Assembly: GCF_042610375.1 (NCBI RefSeq)
Contig: NZ_JBGJZL010000009.1
Location: 62,001 to 126,000 of the forward strand
DNA length: 64,000 nucleotides
Source of the DNA: CTSoil-075 sp042610375
Lineage (GTDB): Bacteria > Bacillota > Negativicutes > DSM-13327
Reading direction: 5' to 3'
Positions 18,317 through 28,075 of the stretch are shown here, piece by piece. The position numbers and the translations under genes are program-made. The number at the start of each line of letters is the position of its first letter. The stretch's first letter is position 1. The notes below the pieces were generated by a model. It saw only the letters and a program-made list of their open reading frames with translations. It searched no databases and had not been told where the DNA came from.

Positions 18317-19342
18317 ATGTATAGCTTTAAAAATGACTATAGTGAAGGCGCTCACCCTAGAATATTACAGGCCTTAATTGAAACAAACCTAGAACAAGTT
18401 GAAGGTTATGGGACAGATTCTTATACACTCAAAGCCATTGAATTATTAAAACAAAAAATTGGTCGAAAGGACGTTGATATTCATTTTTTCTCTGGTGGTA
18501 CTCAAACCAATCTTACCGCCCTTTCGGCTTTCTTAAGACCTCACGAGGCAATCATTGCTCCTAGTACTGGTCATATTTTGGTACACGAAACGGGTGCCAT
18601 TGAGGCCACAGGACATAAAATCATCTCTGTTGAAGTAACAGATGGCAAACTAACACCTGACCATATTAAAACCGTGATCGATGGGCATACCGATGAACAT
18701 ATGGTAAAGCCAAAATTAATCTACATTTCAAATCCTAGTGAAATTGGTTCTATTTATAAAAAGGCAGAATTAGAACAACTAAGCCAGTGCTGCAGAGAGA
18801 ATCATCTCTTTTTATTCGTAGATGGTGCACGACTCGGCTCTGCCCTATCCTCAAAAGAGAATGATATCACTCTTACAGATCTAGCTGCCTTAGTCGATTC
18901 TTTTTATATTGGAGGAACTAAGAACGGTGCCCTTATCGGTGAAGCTCTTGTCATTTGTAACGAAATTCTCAAAGATGATTTTCGTTTCCACATGAAACAA
19001 AAAGGAGCCTTACTGGCAAAAGGTAAAGTTTTAGGCATACAATTTTTAGAACTTTTTAAGGATGATTTATATTTTGACTTGGCAGCACATGCTAATGAAA
19101 TGGCTAATTTACTAAGAAATGCAATCACTACGGCTGGTTACCAATTCTTAACCGATTCCCCTTCTAATCAGATCTTTCCGATCTTGCCTAACTCCCTCAT
19201 TACAAAACTTGAAAAAAACTATTCCTTTTATATCTGGTCTAAAATCGATCATAATCACTCATCCATTCGTCTTGTCACTTCGTGGGCTACCACTGAGGAT
19301 GCTGTCATGGCATTCATTAAAGACCTAAACAGCGCACTTTAG
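18317..19342 (+). CDS. Threonine aldolase-type PLP lyase
   Basis: 341-aa fold-type I PLP enzyme of the beta-eliminating lyase/low-specificity threonine aldolase family, expected to split L-threonine or allo-threonine into glycine and acetaldehyde. Seen: NDYSEGAHPRILQAL near the N-terminus, SGGTQTNLTALSAFLRPHEA (cofactor phosphate region), FVDGARLGSAL (Asp that pairs with the pyridine nitrogen) and the PLP lysine in GGTKNGAL. AGGGGATATCGATATA precedes the ATG. It is a single gene flanked by terminators. Relatives acting on other beta-hydroxy amino acids cannot be excluded. Confidence 0.88.
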   Translation: MYSFKNDYSEGAHPRILQALIETNLEQVEGYGTDSYTLKAIELLKQKIGRKDVDIHFFSGGTQTNLTALSAFLRPHEAIIAPSTGHILVHETGAIEATGHKIISVEVTDGKLTPDHIKTVIDGHTDEHMVKPKLIYISNPSEIGSIYKKAELEQLSQCCRENHLFLFVDGARLGSALSSKENDITLTDLAALVDSFYIGGTKNGALIGEALVICNEILKDDFRFHMKQKGALLAKGKVLGIQFLELFKDDLYFDLAAHANEMANLLRNAITTAGYQFLTDSPSNQIFPILPNSLITKLEKNYSFYIWSKIDHNHSSIRLVTSWATTEDAVMAFIKDLNSAL

Positions 19343-19378
19343 ATTCAGGTTTAGCTTATTACTCTTATTTAAATTCTA

Positions 19379-19428
19379 AAAAAACATCTGAAAACCAGCA
19401 TTTTTTCTGGTACTCAGATGTTTTTTAT
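19379..19428. terminator. Terminator hairpin, CATCTGA family
   Basis: AAAACATCTGA...CTCAGATGTTTT stem with an inner ACCAG/CTGGT pairing and T/A runs on both sides. It lies between convergent genes and is related in sequence to hairpins at 50269, 60896 and 62444. Confidence 0.8.
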
Positions 19429-19433
19429 ATTCT

Positions 19434-20519
19434 TTATATTTTATCATTTATAATATCCAAAATTCCAATCTCTTTATTTTTAGCTAAGTCCAAAAAAGTA
19501 CCATCCATCAATTTTATAATTGGACTAATTGTTGGAGTAGGATGCAGATACACCACTTCTCCTTGTTGTCCATTACTTAGGGATACAATACTATTTGCTA
19601 CGCTACTTTTAATCGTATTTAAAAATGCTAAACATAAATTAGGGTCAAGTTGATGATACATTTGTTCAACTAGAGTTTCCGCAACCGAGAAAGGCGTCAA
19701 TTTTTTGCGATAAACTCGGTCCGTTGTCATGGCATCATAAATATCTGCAATCGAAACAATCTTACCATAATAACTAATTTGATTTTTTGTCAAGCCTTTT
19801 GGATAACCGCTACCATCATTTCTTTCATGATGATGCAAAACTCCCCGCTTAACTGACTCGGCAAGTTGGCTATATTGTAACAAAAATTGATAACCATTCT
19901 CTGGATGAGTTTTCATCAGTTCCATTTCTTCCTGAGTCAGTTTCCCAGGCTTATTTAAAATATCTAATGTAATACTGATCTTACCGATGTCATGCAAAAG
20001 ACCAGCTATCACTAAATCTTCTAGTTGAGATTTCTTTAACTCGATAGCTTTACCTAAAATCCCAGAAATAATAGCAACATTGATCGAATGACGATAAGTA
20101 TAATCACAATGGACTCGAATATTTTGTATATACTCTAGTGCTCCATAAGTATCCATAAGCGGTCCAATATGAGAATCAACGAGTCTGTGAATAACATCTA
20201 AGGGAAGATGATTTGATAAGCGAATACTTTCAAAAGCCTCTTTAATAATCTGCACTGTCTCTTGATAAAAGCCCTCAAAAGCAGTTTTACTTCTGACGAC
20301 TTTATTATGCTTATAACGAAATTTCGTATGAAAATCAATACGCTCATTGTAAACCACTTCAACAAAGGGGCATTCTCTTTTTCGCAGAGCAGAAATACAC
20401 TGATCTGTTAATCGGACACCTTGCGAAAGAAGAACTCTCCCATTTTCTGTTAAAACATCCTTTGCAAGGATCATACCCGTTTGGACATCGCATATTCGCA
20501 CAGATTGCACTCGTGCCAT
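19434..20519 (-). CDS. HD-GYP domain protein, probable cyclic di-GMP phosphodiesterase
   Basis: 361 aa from ATG 20519, which follows AAAGGAGG by 9 nt; the longer frame's 22 extra residues are leader. An N-terminal region of about 130 residues (VRICDVQTGMILAKDVLTENG..) of the kind often found before HD-GYP precedes the catalytic domain: HSINVAIISG, HDIGK (HD metal pair), HHHERNDGSGYP (GYP motif) and IADIYDAMTTDR. These enzymes hydrolyse cyclic di-GMP. A cyclic di-GMP riboswitch and two terminators lie in its leader, so its own expression should respond to the ligand it degrades. Confidence 0.92.
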   Translation of the reverse strand: MARVQSVRICDVQTGMILAKDVLTENGRVLLSQGVRLTDQCISALRKRECPFVEVVYNERIDFHTKFRYKHNKVVRSKTAFEGFYQETVQIIKEAFESIRLSNHLPLDVIHRLVDSHIGPLMDTYGALEYIQNIRVHCDYTYRHSINVAIISGILGKAIELKKSQLEDLVIAGLLHDIGKISITLDILNKPGKLTQEEMELMKTHPENGYQFLLQYSQLAESVKRGVLHHHERNDGSGYPKGLTKNQISYYGKIVSIADIYDAMTTDRVYRKKLTPFSVAETLVEQMYHQLDPNLCLAFLNTIKSSVANSIVSLSNGQQGEVVYLHPTPTISPIIKLMDGTFLDLAKNKEIGILDIINDKI

Positions 20520-20583
20520 GAAAGCCAATCCTCCTTTCAAACTAAGAAAAGACTTTTCTTTTGCCAATTCGTCAGACCTAGGC

Positions 20584-20673
20584 AAAAAAACCGAGTCGTT
20601 CTTACTCGGAATCGAGAAAGCGATATGCTTTCTAATTCCAATAAAAAAAGCAGCACCTTATACCAAGGTGCTA
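20584..20673 (-). terminator. Riboswitch expression platform: two terminators
   Basis: Minus strand, downstream of the aptamer: stem AGCACCTT/AAGGTGCT followed by a seven-T run (20641-20671), then a nested stem around AGAAAGC/GCTTTCT (20609-20640), then CCGAGT/ACTCGG followed by TTTTTTT (20584-20609). Two T-run hairpins between aptamer and HD-GYP start point to transcriptional control. Confidence 0.75.
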
Positions 20674-20692
20674 CTTACAACTATAATTGAAA

Positions 20693-20770
20693 GCAACCTG
20701 GCAATCGTAGGCTATTATGCCCCTTAGACCCATGGCTTTGCGTCCCTGACTTTCGACAGGTTTGCCAAAA
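20693..20770 (-). ncRNA. Cyclic di-GMP-I (GEMM-I) riboswitch aptamer
   Basis: The minus strand reads GGCAAACC, a CCTG..CAGG stem capped by a GAAA tetraloop, the invariant GGGACGCAAAGCC (20734-20746), then CATGGGTCTAAGG, a GGCATAATAGCC hairpin and a closing GCCAGG. This is the GEMM-I layout: ligand-binding junction, GNRA loop and second arm. It lies about 175 nt before the HD-GYP start codon. Confidence 0.88.
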
Positions 20771-21000
20771 TATACTATTATTTCCTTTTATATTACACTA
20801 TATTGCATATATCGTCAATAAAAAAATAGGAACTAAGTCCTATAGCAATCAAAAAAGCATCTTGAATTATTATCGAATTTAACTGGATTTTTATCATGAA
20901 AATAGTAAATCAGAACTCACTGCATAACATGAATATCATTAAATTTATTATAATTTTTATAGAACGTCGAAAAATGTCAAAATAATCATTTTTTTATCAA

Positions 21001-21034
21001 AAAAAGCATTTTTTTCCTATAAAAAATGCTTTTT
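21001..21034. repeat. A/T-rich hairpin upstream of the hybrid kinase
   Basis: AAAAAGCATTTTT and AAAAATGCTTTTT pair over 13 bp around an 8-nt loop; it could act as a terminator on either strand. The rest of 20771-21115 shows no gene; an AGGAGG site precedes the kinase ATG. Confidence 0.5.
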
Positions 21035-21115
21035 AAAAAGGTTTTTTCATTCTTGTCCAGAATGCTTATTCATTAAGAAACTTTTTTCATTCACTCTTTT
21101 CAGGAGGTTAGCTGA

Positions 21116-24019
21116 ATGTTTTTACCCCCGTTTCTCTCCATCGATCGCCATGTGCGCCTGCCTCTTAGCTTAGCAATCGGTATCATCGTCTTTTTCATTT
21201 TTTTCATCCTTTTACCTTCATGGCATATGCAAGAGCAAACCACGCCACTCTTTGCGGTTCAGGGCAACCAAATAGAATTGAATACAGGCTGGTATTATCG
21301 CTGGGGTGATAGCCCCAAAACTTCAACGGGTGCACTCACTTGGTTAGAAGAATCACCAGAAAAAGAATCCAGTTGGTCGATACAACCCATCCTTGAACGA
21401 CCTTTTTTAGTCAATGATCAGCATTTTATTTGGCTTGCCATATCTCTACCAAATGTTACTGCACTATCTGATTCACTCTATTTACCAGGGATCGATCAAC
21501 TTTTTGAAGCGTATATCCACGGAGAAAAGATTTATACCTTTGGTACTTTGGATCAATTAGAAAATCATCAGTTTTTAGGCTGGAGTTGGTACCTACTCCC
21601 TTTACGCCCGGAATGGAGCGGTCAAACTTTATTTCTACGAATTTATTCTGAAGATGAAACCATTGGTCTTATTGCTCCTCCTCTATTGGTTAATGGCGCG
21701 ACGTTCCAACTTGATCTACTAAAAAATGATCTCTTTGCTACCTTTTGTTCATTCTTCTTCCTTCTCGCCGGTATATTATCTGGTATCAGTTATAGATTAG
21801 AGCGCAAGTTATCTGAACATTTATATTTTGGCATGTTTTCCATAGCTATAGGAATTTATACACTTACACAAACAAAAATCAGGTTAATCTTATTACCCTT
21901 CCCTCTATTTTGGACTTATCTCGACCTCCTCTCTTTGTATAGCTTACCACTGTGGTTAGTCGCATTTGTTTCTAGCCTATTTAATGCTAGACGAGAGAAC
22001 TTACTGCGTTACCTCTGGCTTCTGGATGCCATGTTCTATATCGCAGTCGTGTTGGCCGACCAGTTCTCTCTCTATCCCTTAATCAAAACAGTCACCTGCT
22101 TCAACTATCTAGAGTTAGTAAACATCTTCATTATTTTATTTATAACAGTACAACAAATTCAAGAACGGAATCCCAATGCGCGTTTATTTGCTTTAGGCTT
22201 TTCACTATTTATAATCTCTGCTTTGCTCGATGTTTTTGGCAGTATCAACCTTCGCTTACTGCCTTTCAAAGTTTTACACGTAGGCATGTTGATACTCATT
22301 ATAACCTTCATCATTCTTTTAATGGACCGCTTTACCCTAACTCATAAGAAACTCCTTACATACTCCCACGAATTAGAATATAAAGAAAATGAGTTAATTA
22401 AACATCGTAATCACTTAGAAGAGATGGTCAATGAACAGACCCAGCAACTGCGTGAAGCAAAAATAGCCGCTGAAGGAGCAAATCGAGCAAAAAGTGAATT
22501 TCTTGCTCTTATGACTCACGAATTGCGTACTCCCATGAATGGCATTATTGGTATTTCAGAGCACTTACTCGATACTGAACTATTGCCTGAAACCCAAGAG
22601 CAGCTTGAACTGATCCATTCATCGGCCGATATGCTCCTTTCTCTCATCAATAATATTTTAGATTACTCCAAGCTTGAAGCTGAAAAAACATATTTAGAAG
22701 AATTGCCACTCCAGATCGGAAGCGTCATCCGAGATGCGACTACGATTTTAATACCTCAAAGTAGAAAAAAAGGTCTTCAATTAACTTGGAATATCGGAGA
22801 AACAGCCAGCCAATGGCTCATCGGTGATCCTTATCGTTTGCGCCAAATTCTCTTAAACTTGATTAGTAATGGCATTAAGTTCACGCATCAAGGTGCGATT
22901 TCCATCGATGTTACAATCGACTCCCAAACCCTTACGCAATTAATCCTACGAATCAGTGTCACAGACTCTGGCATAGGCATCAGCCCTGAAAAGCAACTTC
23001 AGCTATTCTCATCCTTTACACAAGGTGATTCTTCAATCTCACGTCGCTATGGCGGGACAGGACTAGGACTCGCTATTTCACAAAAATTAGTTCATCTCAT
23101 GGGTGGAGAAATTGGCGTCATCAGTTCTCTAGGAAAAGGTTCTACCTTCTGGTTTACCACTCCCTTAACCAAACCTAAGGAACTACTAATTCCTAATACT
23201 AAACCAATCTCGGTAATGCCTGATCTAAAACTTACTACACCGCGAGCTCGCACACCTCATATTTTAGTAGTAGATGATCACGAAATCAATAGAAAGCTAA
23301 CTCTTACCCTACTACATAAAGGTGGCTACCAAGCCACAACGGCAGCTAGTGGAGCCGAAGCCCTTACTGCCTTGGCGACTGTCCACTATGATCTCGTCCT
23401 TATGGATGTACAAATGCCAGGAATCAGCGGCCTAGATGTAACCCGCGCTATCCGTAGTCATCGATCTCATGTTATAAACCCAGCGATCCCAATCGTTGCT
23501 ATGACAGCTCATATCCTAGCTGAGGATCAGAATGAGTGTCTAAGTGCAGGAATGAATGACTATGTTCCCAAACCATTTAAAAAAGCCTATCTTTACGAAG
23601 TAATTGAACGACAATTAGCCGCTGCTGAAGCAGCAAATGCCACTGCCCGATCATCCATATTAAAAAATCAATATCTTTCTCTTGATTACAAACATTTACT
23701 GAAAGCCTTAGATCACCACACGGAGCTAGCACAAGAAATCATCAGTGACTTTCTTCACGACATGAATAACAGCCTAAGCAACTTGCGACAAACCTTAAAG
23801 TCAGAAGATTATCTTAGCTTCCTTGATGAAATGCACGGCATAAAAAGTATTGCTGCCACAATTGGGGCCAACCGCACCTATGAATTAGCTAAATTTGCTG
23901 AAAACTTTTCTGAAAACTATGATACCAACCTTATGCTTAAATTACTAGACGAATTAGAACAGGAACTCACCGCAATACAAGAAATCGTATCTCATATCAA
24001 CTATACAGCAAAGGAATGA
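21116..24019 (+). CDS. Hybrid sensor histidine kinase (7TM sensor, HisKA, HATPase, REC, Hpt)
   Basis: 967 aa. One N-terminal membrane segment, an extracytoplasmic domain of about 180 residues resembling 7TMR-DISM sensors, then about seven membrane helices (residues ~205-410). The kinase core follows: coiled coil, H-box MTHELRTPMNG, N-box LLNLISNGIKFTH, G-boxes DSGIGIS and GGTGLGLAIS. Next a receiver domain (VVDDHEINRKL, phospho-Asp in LVLMDVQMPG, lysine in YVPKPF) and a C-terminal Hpt domain with histidine in MHGIKSIAATIGA. It is the first gene of a four-gene plus-strand set; the next gene follows after 4 bp. Stimulus unknown. Confidence 0.93.
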   Translation: MFLPPFLSIDRHVRLPLSLAIGIIVFFIFFILLPSWHMQEQTTPLFAVQGNQIELNTGWYYRWGDSPKTSTGALTWLEESPEKESSWSIQPILERPFLVNDQHFIWLAISLPNVTALSDSLYLPGIDQLFEAYIHGEKIYTFGTLDQLENHQFLGWSWYLLPLRPEWSGQTLFLRIYSEDETIGLIAPPLLVNGATFQLDLLKNDLFATFCSFFFLLAGILSGISYRLERKLSEHLYFGMFSIAIGIYTLTQTKIRLILLPFPLFWTYLDLLSLYSLPLWLVAFVSSLFNARRENLLRYLWLLDAMFYIAVVLADQFSLYPLIKTVTCFNYLELVNIFIILFITVQQIQERNPNARLFALGFSLFIISALLDVFGSINLRLLPFKVLHVGMLILIITFIILLMDRFTLTHKKLLTYSHELEYKENELIKHRNHLEEMVNEQTQQLREAKIAAEGANRAKSEFLALMTHELRTPMNGIIGISEHLLDTELLPETQEQLELIHSSADMLLSLINNILDYSKLEAEKTYLEELPLQIGSVIRDATTILIPQSRKKGLQLTWNIGETASQWLIGDPYRLRQILLNLISNGIKFTHQGAISIDVTIDSQTLTQLILRISVTDSGIGISPEKQLQLFSSFTQGDSSISRRYGGTGLGLAISQKLVHLMGGEIGVISSLGKGSTFWFTTPLTKPKELLIPNTKPISVMPDLKLTTPRARTPHILVVDDHEINRKLTLTLLHKGGYQATTAASGAEALTALATVHYDLVLMDVQMPGISGLDVTRAIRSHRSHVINPAIPIVAMTAHILAEDQNECLSAGMNDYVPKPFKKAYLYEVIERQLAAAEAANATARSSILKNQYLSLDYKHLLKALDHHTELAQEIISDFLHDMNNSLSNLRQTLKSEDYLSFLDEMHGIKSIAATIGANRTYELAKFAENFSENYDTNLMLKLLDELEQELTAIQEIVSHINYTAKE

Positions 24020-24023
24020 ATTT

Positions 24024-24947
24024 ATGACGTACCTTCTACTTCTTATTATCTTCTGCTCCTTACAAAACTCTGTTCAAGCTCAGCCACTCTCCATTGAAGG
24101 AGAAGCAACCGTAAAATACGAATCCCTTCAATATAAAACCCCTGGTATTGCTGATCTAGAGTTCATAGAAAGGACTATACGTATCAATGCAAAAACTCCT
24201 TTATCTGCACAAACCTCACTCTTCTTACGTCTAGGACATCAATCATACAGTGGCAACAGCACAGATTCTGATAAAACAGCCCTTGATCAATATGGCCTAA
24301 TCTGGAAAAATCCTCGCCAAACGCTCGTCATCGGTAGCCAAGATACTTATTTGGGTGCTTATGGAGCAATGTTTGACAACAGTTCAAATGTAGGAGAAGG
24401 CATGTTTCGTGGGGTTGATATTCGTGCTGATAGAGGCCTTGATCATTATCACTTCGTAAGCGGACGTCTTGATCCCGCTCTATTTGAAGACGCTCGATCA
24501 AGAACCTTCTTCGGGACAGAATTCGCTCATTATTTAGGCGATACACGCTTATTAGCTAGTTATCTTCATATACCAAATTTACCAAAAAAAACTGATGATT
24601 TTGTGGGATTTAGCATCAATTCACCCATTGGAAAAGGCGAATTGCTTTCTGAATTTGTTCATTCTTCCGCCTCAACTGCTAATCAAGCTCTACTTGTTGG
24701 GATTAACTATCAAGCTACTGATCGACAAGCTTTCAAATTGGTTGTTGGTCAATTACTTGATAATGCGATCCCAGAAGGTAAATCCAGCTTAGGCGGTTAT
24801 GACAATGGTATTCGCGGATTTCAGGTTACTGCCATTCAAGCTTTAGACCTTTCCAATCGAATCGCTACAAAATATACTCGCGCCGAAACCGTTACAAGTG
24901 ATATCCCAATACGAAAAATAGAGATCGAATATACACACTTATTTTAA
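24024..24947 (+). CDS. Predicted outer-membrane beta-barrel protein
   Basis: 307 aa. Signal peptide MTYLLLLIIFCSLQNSVQAQ with cleavage after AQA or nearby, then alternating short strands rich in Gly, Tyr, Ser and Asn with aromatic girdles, ending IEIEYTHLF. The C-terminal phenylalanine and amphipathic last strand are the outer-membrane assembly signal. This supports a diderm Firmicute. The size would suit a 12-16-stranded porin. It lies 4 bp after the hybrid kinase gene and before a REC-GGDEF gene, an unusual place for a porin. I do not recognise a specific family; passive channel and surface receptor are both possible. Confidence 0.75.
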   Translation: MTYLLLLIIFCSLQNSVQAQPLSIEGEATVKYESLQYKTPGIADLEFIERTIRINAKTPLSAQTSLFLRLGHQSYSGNSTDSDKTALDQYGLIWKNPRQTLVIGSQDTYLGAYGAMFDNSSNVGEGMFRGVDIRADRGLDHYHFVSGRLDPALFEDARSRTFFGTEFAHYLGDTRLLASYLHIPNLPKKTDDFVGFSINSPIGKGELLSEFVHSSASTANQALLVGINYQATDRQAFKLVVGQLLDNAIPEGKSSLGGYDNGIRGFQVTAIQALDLSNRIATKYTRAETVTSDIPIRKIEIEYTHLF

Positions 24948-24983
24948 AGACATTCTTGTTAATCATTCGTTGAAAGAAGGTTT

Positions 24984-25895
24984 ATGATGATACGTATTTT
25001 GATTGCTGACGACAAATCTGTCAACCGCCGCATGTTAAGGAACATGATTGAAGAAATGGATATGAGAAGTATCGAAGCCCACGATGGCGAAGAAGCTTGG
25101 GAAATTTTACAGAGAGACGATGCTCCACAAATTGTTCTACTTGACTGGGTTATGCCAAAGCTGAGTGGGCTGGAAGTTTGCCGCAGAATTGCCCTCGAGC
25201 GTCTTCAGTCAGCGAAATATAGTTACGTCATTTTGATTACGAGCAAAGACAAAGACGAGGAAATCACCGAAGGTTTTCTCGCTGGAGCTGACGACTATAT
25301 TACCCGCCCTTTTAATGGAAATGAATTACGTATGCGCCTTCGTGTTGGGATACGTATTGTACAAATGCAACGTGATCTCTTAAAGCTTCTTCACTGGGAT
25401 CCCCTCACAAATGCCCTCAACCGTCGTGCTGTCTTAGAGCGTCTCGATGAGGAAATAAAAAGATCTACTCGCTCTAAATCCCCACTGTCAATTGCGATGC
25501 TGGATATTGACCATTTTAAGGAGATTAATGATACTCATGGTCACCTAGTGGGTGATATAGTCCTGACTGAGGCTGTCGCTCGCATTCTCAATTCCCTACG
25601 CTCTTATGATTTAGTAGGACGTTATGGCGGCGATGAATTCCTGTTAATTTTTCCTGATACTACAGCTGCAGATGCCAATACCATGTGCAATCGAATCCGA
25701 AACTCCTTCCTCCAAGATCCAATTATGTCTGGCGATCTTACACTATTCCTTACGGTCAGCGTTGGTGTGACATCCTTAAATGGAAGCACATCTCTTGCCG
25801 ATACTCTAATCCACCATGCAGATGATGCTCTCTATACAGCCAAACGCCATGGGCGCAATCAGGTCTTCCTAGCTGATTTGCAGGTTCAAGTCTGA
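24984..25895 (+). CDS. Response regulator with GGDEF domain (diguanylate cyclase)
   Basis: 303 aa. Receiver domain at residues 1-125 (LIADDKSVNRRM, phospho-Asp in VLLDWVMPKLSG, lysine position replaced by arginine in YITRPF), then a GGDEF domain with intact GRYGGDEF and an inhibitory I-site RSYD five residues before it. Predicted to make cyclic di-GMP when phosphorylated. AAAGAAGG precedes two adjacent ATGs; the second has better spacing. Its position after the hybrid kinase suggests the kinase's Hpt phosphorylates it (inference). Confidence 0.93.
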   Translation: MMIRILIADDKSVNRRMLRNMIEEMDMRSIEAHDGEEAWEILQRDDAPQIVLLDWVMPKLSGLEVCRRIALERLQSAKYSYVILITSKDKDEEITEGFLAGADDYITRPFNGNELRMRLRVGIRIVQMQRDLLKLLHWDPLTNALNRRAVLERLDEEIKRSTRSKSPLSIAMLDIDHFKEINDTHGHLVGDIVLTEAVARILNSLRSYDLVGRYGGDEFLLIFPDTTAADANTMCNRIRNSFLQDPIMSGDLTLFLTVSVGVTSLNGSTSLADTLIHHADDALYTAKRHGRNQVFLADLQVQV

Positions 25896-25950
25896 CTTAT
25901 TCTTTAAATTGACTTATGTCTATGAATTTATGGAAAGGAGTCTTAGAACA

Positions 25951-27984
25951 ATGAAAGTTAAAAACATTCAAACCCGTTTATTCATTATTTTCTTGCCTCT
26001 TATTTTCCTAGTAGTAAGTGTACTATCGGGGGCCAGCTATTATCTGTCAAGGCAAGCCTTGGAAAAAAGCATTAGCCAAACCGCAACGGCAGTGGGAACT
26101 GACTATAGCAATCGCGTCAAAGGTGATATAAATGTTATGATCTCTCAGCTGGAAGGGTTAGCCAGCATCCAAGACATCTCTACAGGTAGTGATAAAAAGC
26201 TGATTGTCAAAGCTATGGCAGAAAATCAAAAAAGATTCGGTACTTTTGATGTTATTGTTTTCATTTCTCCTGATGGTGCAGGGACCACGAACACTGGAGC
26301 AACTTTCTCTTACAACGATCGTGATTATTTTAAAAAAGTAATTTCTACAAAGAAAGTGGCTGTTTCCGACCCTCTAGTTTCCAAATCTACAGGTAAACTT
26401 GCTGTCGTTTTGGCTGTTCCTGTTATGCATAATGATCAGTTGACTGGGGTTCTGGTTGGAACATTTTCTGTCAATAGACTCACAAATGTAATTAGCAACC
26501 TCAAATTTTTAGATACGGGTTATGGTCAATTAGCAGATGATGGAGGTACAATTATCGCCCATCCTCAACACCCAGAATTCATGGGTAAGCTCAATCTTCG
26601 CGAAAAGAAGATAAACAGCGAACTTAAAATGCCTAAAACAGAACTTGATGATAGCTTACTTAATTTATTCAAGTCTGCCGCCGAATCGAATCAACAGGTA
26701 CAAGGGATCTATACCTTTGTTGATGATATACCGCGAATTGCAGTTCTTACCCCTATAGATTTACCTGGCAGCCAACGTTGGGTCATGACAATCGCAGCGC
26801 CCGCCAATGAAGCAACTCTGGAAATAAACACTCTGGCACACACAATGCTCATTCTTTCACTAATATGCCTATTCATCGCCGCTGTATCTGTTGTATTCAT
26901 TGCACGAACCTTTGCTAAACCGATTATCCTCATTAGAGATGAATGCCTGCTCTTATCCCAAGGCGACCTCCGAAAACGAGAAATAACTATTTTTTCAGAA
27001 GATGAGATTGGACAATTAGCAAAAGGCTTTCAAGAAATGCGAAAAAATTTGCATGAACTCATTACCAAGGTATACTCTCAATCAAAACAACTAGCTGCTT
27101 CAAGTGAAGAATTAACAGCAAGTGCTGCCCACTCTGCCCATGCGGCAAATCAAGTCGCTGAATCAATTAACCAAGTGGCAAATAGTGCAGAAAAGCAAGT
27201 TATTACAACCAATAAAGCAGCAACCGTCGTTGAAAAAATGTCCTCAGGCATCCAGCAAGTGTCTACTAATACCAATCTTGCAGCTGGGAAATCTGCACAA
27301 GCTGCCGAGAAGGCAAATGAAGGCGGCAAATCACTTGAGAAGTCTGTAAACCAAATGACTCAAATTGAACAAACAGTCAATAGTTCTGCACAAGTAGTTG
27401 CTAAGCTCGGTGAGCGTTCTAAAGAAATTGGACAAATTGTAGATACAATCGCAGGCATTGCTGGACAGACAAACCTACTAGCACTCAATGCCGCAATTGA
27501 AGCTGCAAGAGCAGGTGAGCAAGGACGCGGTTTTGCTGTCGTCGCAGAAGAAGTCCGTAAGCTTGCTGAACAATCACAGGACGCTGCCAAAGAGATCGCT
27601 AAATTAATCAGTGAAATTCAAGAAGATACAGACAAAGCTGTCATTGCAATGAGTGAAGGTACCCATGAAGTAAAAATCGGAACAGAGGTTGTTACTAGCG
27701 CAAGATATGCATTTAAAGAAATAGCAACTCTTGTATTAGAAGTATCCAGTCAAGTTAAAGAAATCTCTGTTGCGATTCAACAAATGGCAAGTGGTAGCCA
27801 ACAAATTGTATCCTCCGTGAATGAGATTGATAACCTTAGTAAAAACACAGCAGGCGAAGCCCAGAAAGTATCCGCCGCTACAGAAGAGCAATCTGCATCC
27901 ATGGAAGAAATCGCCTCATCTACCCAAAACCTTGCTACACTCGCCCTGAATCTTCAAGAAGCAGTTAGCAGATTTCAAATTTAA
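25951..27984 (+). CDS. Methyl-accepting chemotaxis protein (dCache sensor)
   Basis: 677 aa from ATG 25951 (MKVKNIQTRLF) behind AAAGGAG. First membrane segment at residues 10-32, a periplasmic domain of about 250 residues with dCache features (FGTFDVIVFISPDG, YNDRDYFKKV, GVLVGTFSVNRL), second membrane segment, HAMP, and a signalling domain with tip GQTNLLALNAAIEAARAG. It is the last gene of the signalling operon. The partial chemoreceptor at 63768 shares its first 75 residues closely. dCache domains often bind amino acids or organic acids; the ligand is not known here. Confidence 0.93.
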   Translation: MKVKNIQTRLFIIFLPLIFLVVSVLSGASYYLSRQALEKSISQTATAVGTDYSNRVKGDINVMISQLEGLASIQDISTGSDKKLIVKAMAENQKRFGTFDVIVFISPDGAGTTNTGATFSYNDRDYFKKVISTKKVAVSDPLVSKSTGKLAVVLAVPVMHNDQLTGVLVGTFSVNRLTNVISNLKFLDTGYGQLADDGGTIIAHPQHPEFMGKLNLREKKINSELKMPKTELDDSLLNLFKSAAESNQQVQGIYTFVDDIPRIAVLTPIDLPGSQRWVMTIAAPANEATLEINTLAHTMLILSLICLFIAAVSVVFIARTFAKPIILIRDECLLLSQGDLRKREITIFSEDEIGQLAKGFQEMRKNLHELITKVYSQSKQLAASSEELTASAAHSAHAANQVAESINQVANSAEKQVITTNKAATVVEKMSSGIQQVSTNTNLAAGKSAQAAEKANEGGKSLEKSVNQMTQIEQTVNSSAQVVAKLGERSKEIGQIVDTIAGIAGQTNLLALNAAIEAARAGEQGRGFAVVAEEVRKLAEQSQDAAKEIAKLISEIQEDTDKAVIAMSEGTHEVKIGTEVVTSARYAFKEIATLVLEVSSQVKEISVAIQQMASGSQQIVSSVNEIDNLSKNTAGEAQKVSAATEEQSASMEEIASSTQNLATLALNLQEAVSRFQI

Positions 27985-28000
27985 TAGTTTATAATTATGC

Positions 28001-28052
28001 AAAAAAGTATTTGAAAGTCCAGCAAAACAGCTGGTTTTCAAATACTTTTTTC
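28001..28052. terminator. Bidirectional terminator between chemoreceptor and atoA
   Basis: Near-perfect 15-bp outer stem AAAAAGTATTTGAAA/TTTCAAATACTTTTT with an inner CCAGC/GCTGG stem. A/T runs on both sides suit termination of the two convergent units. Confidence 0.85.
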
Positions 28053-28075
28053 TATTTATTCCATCTATATTTCTC

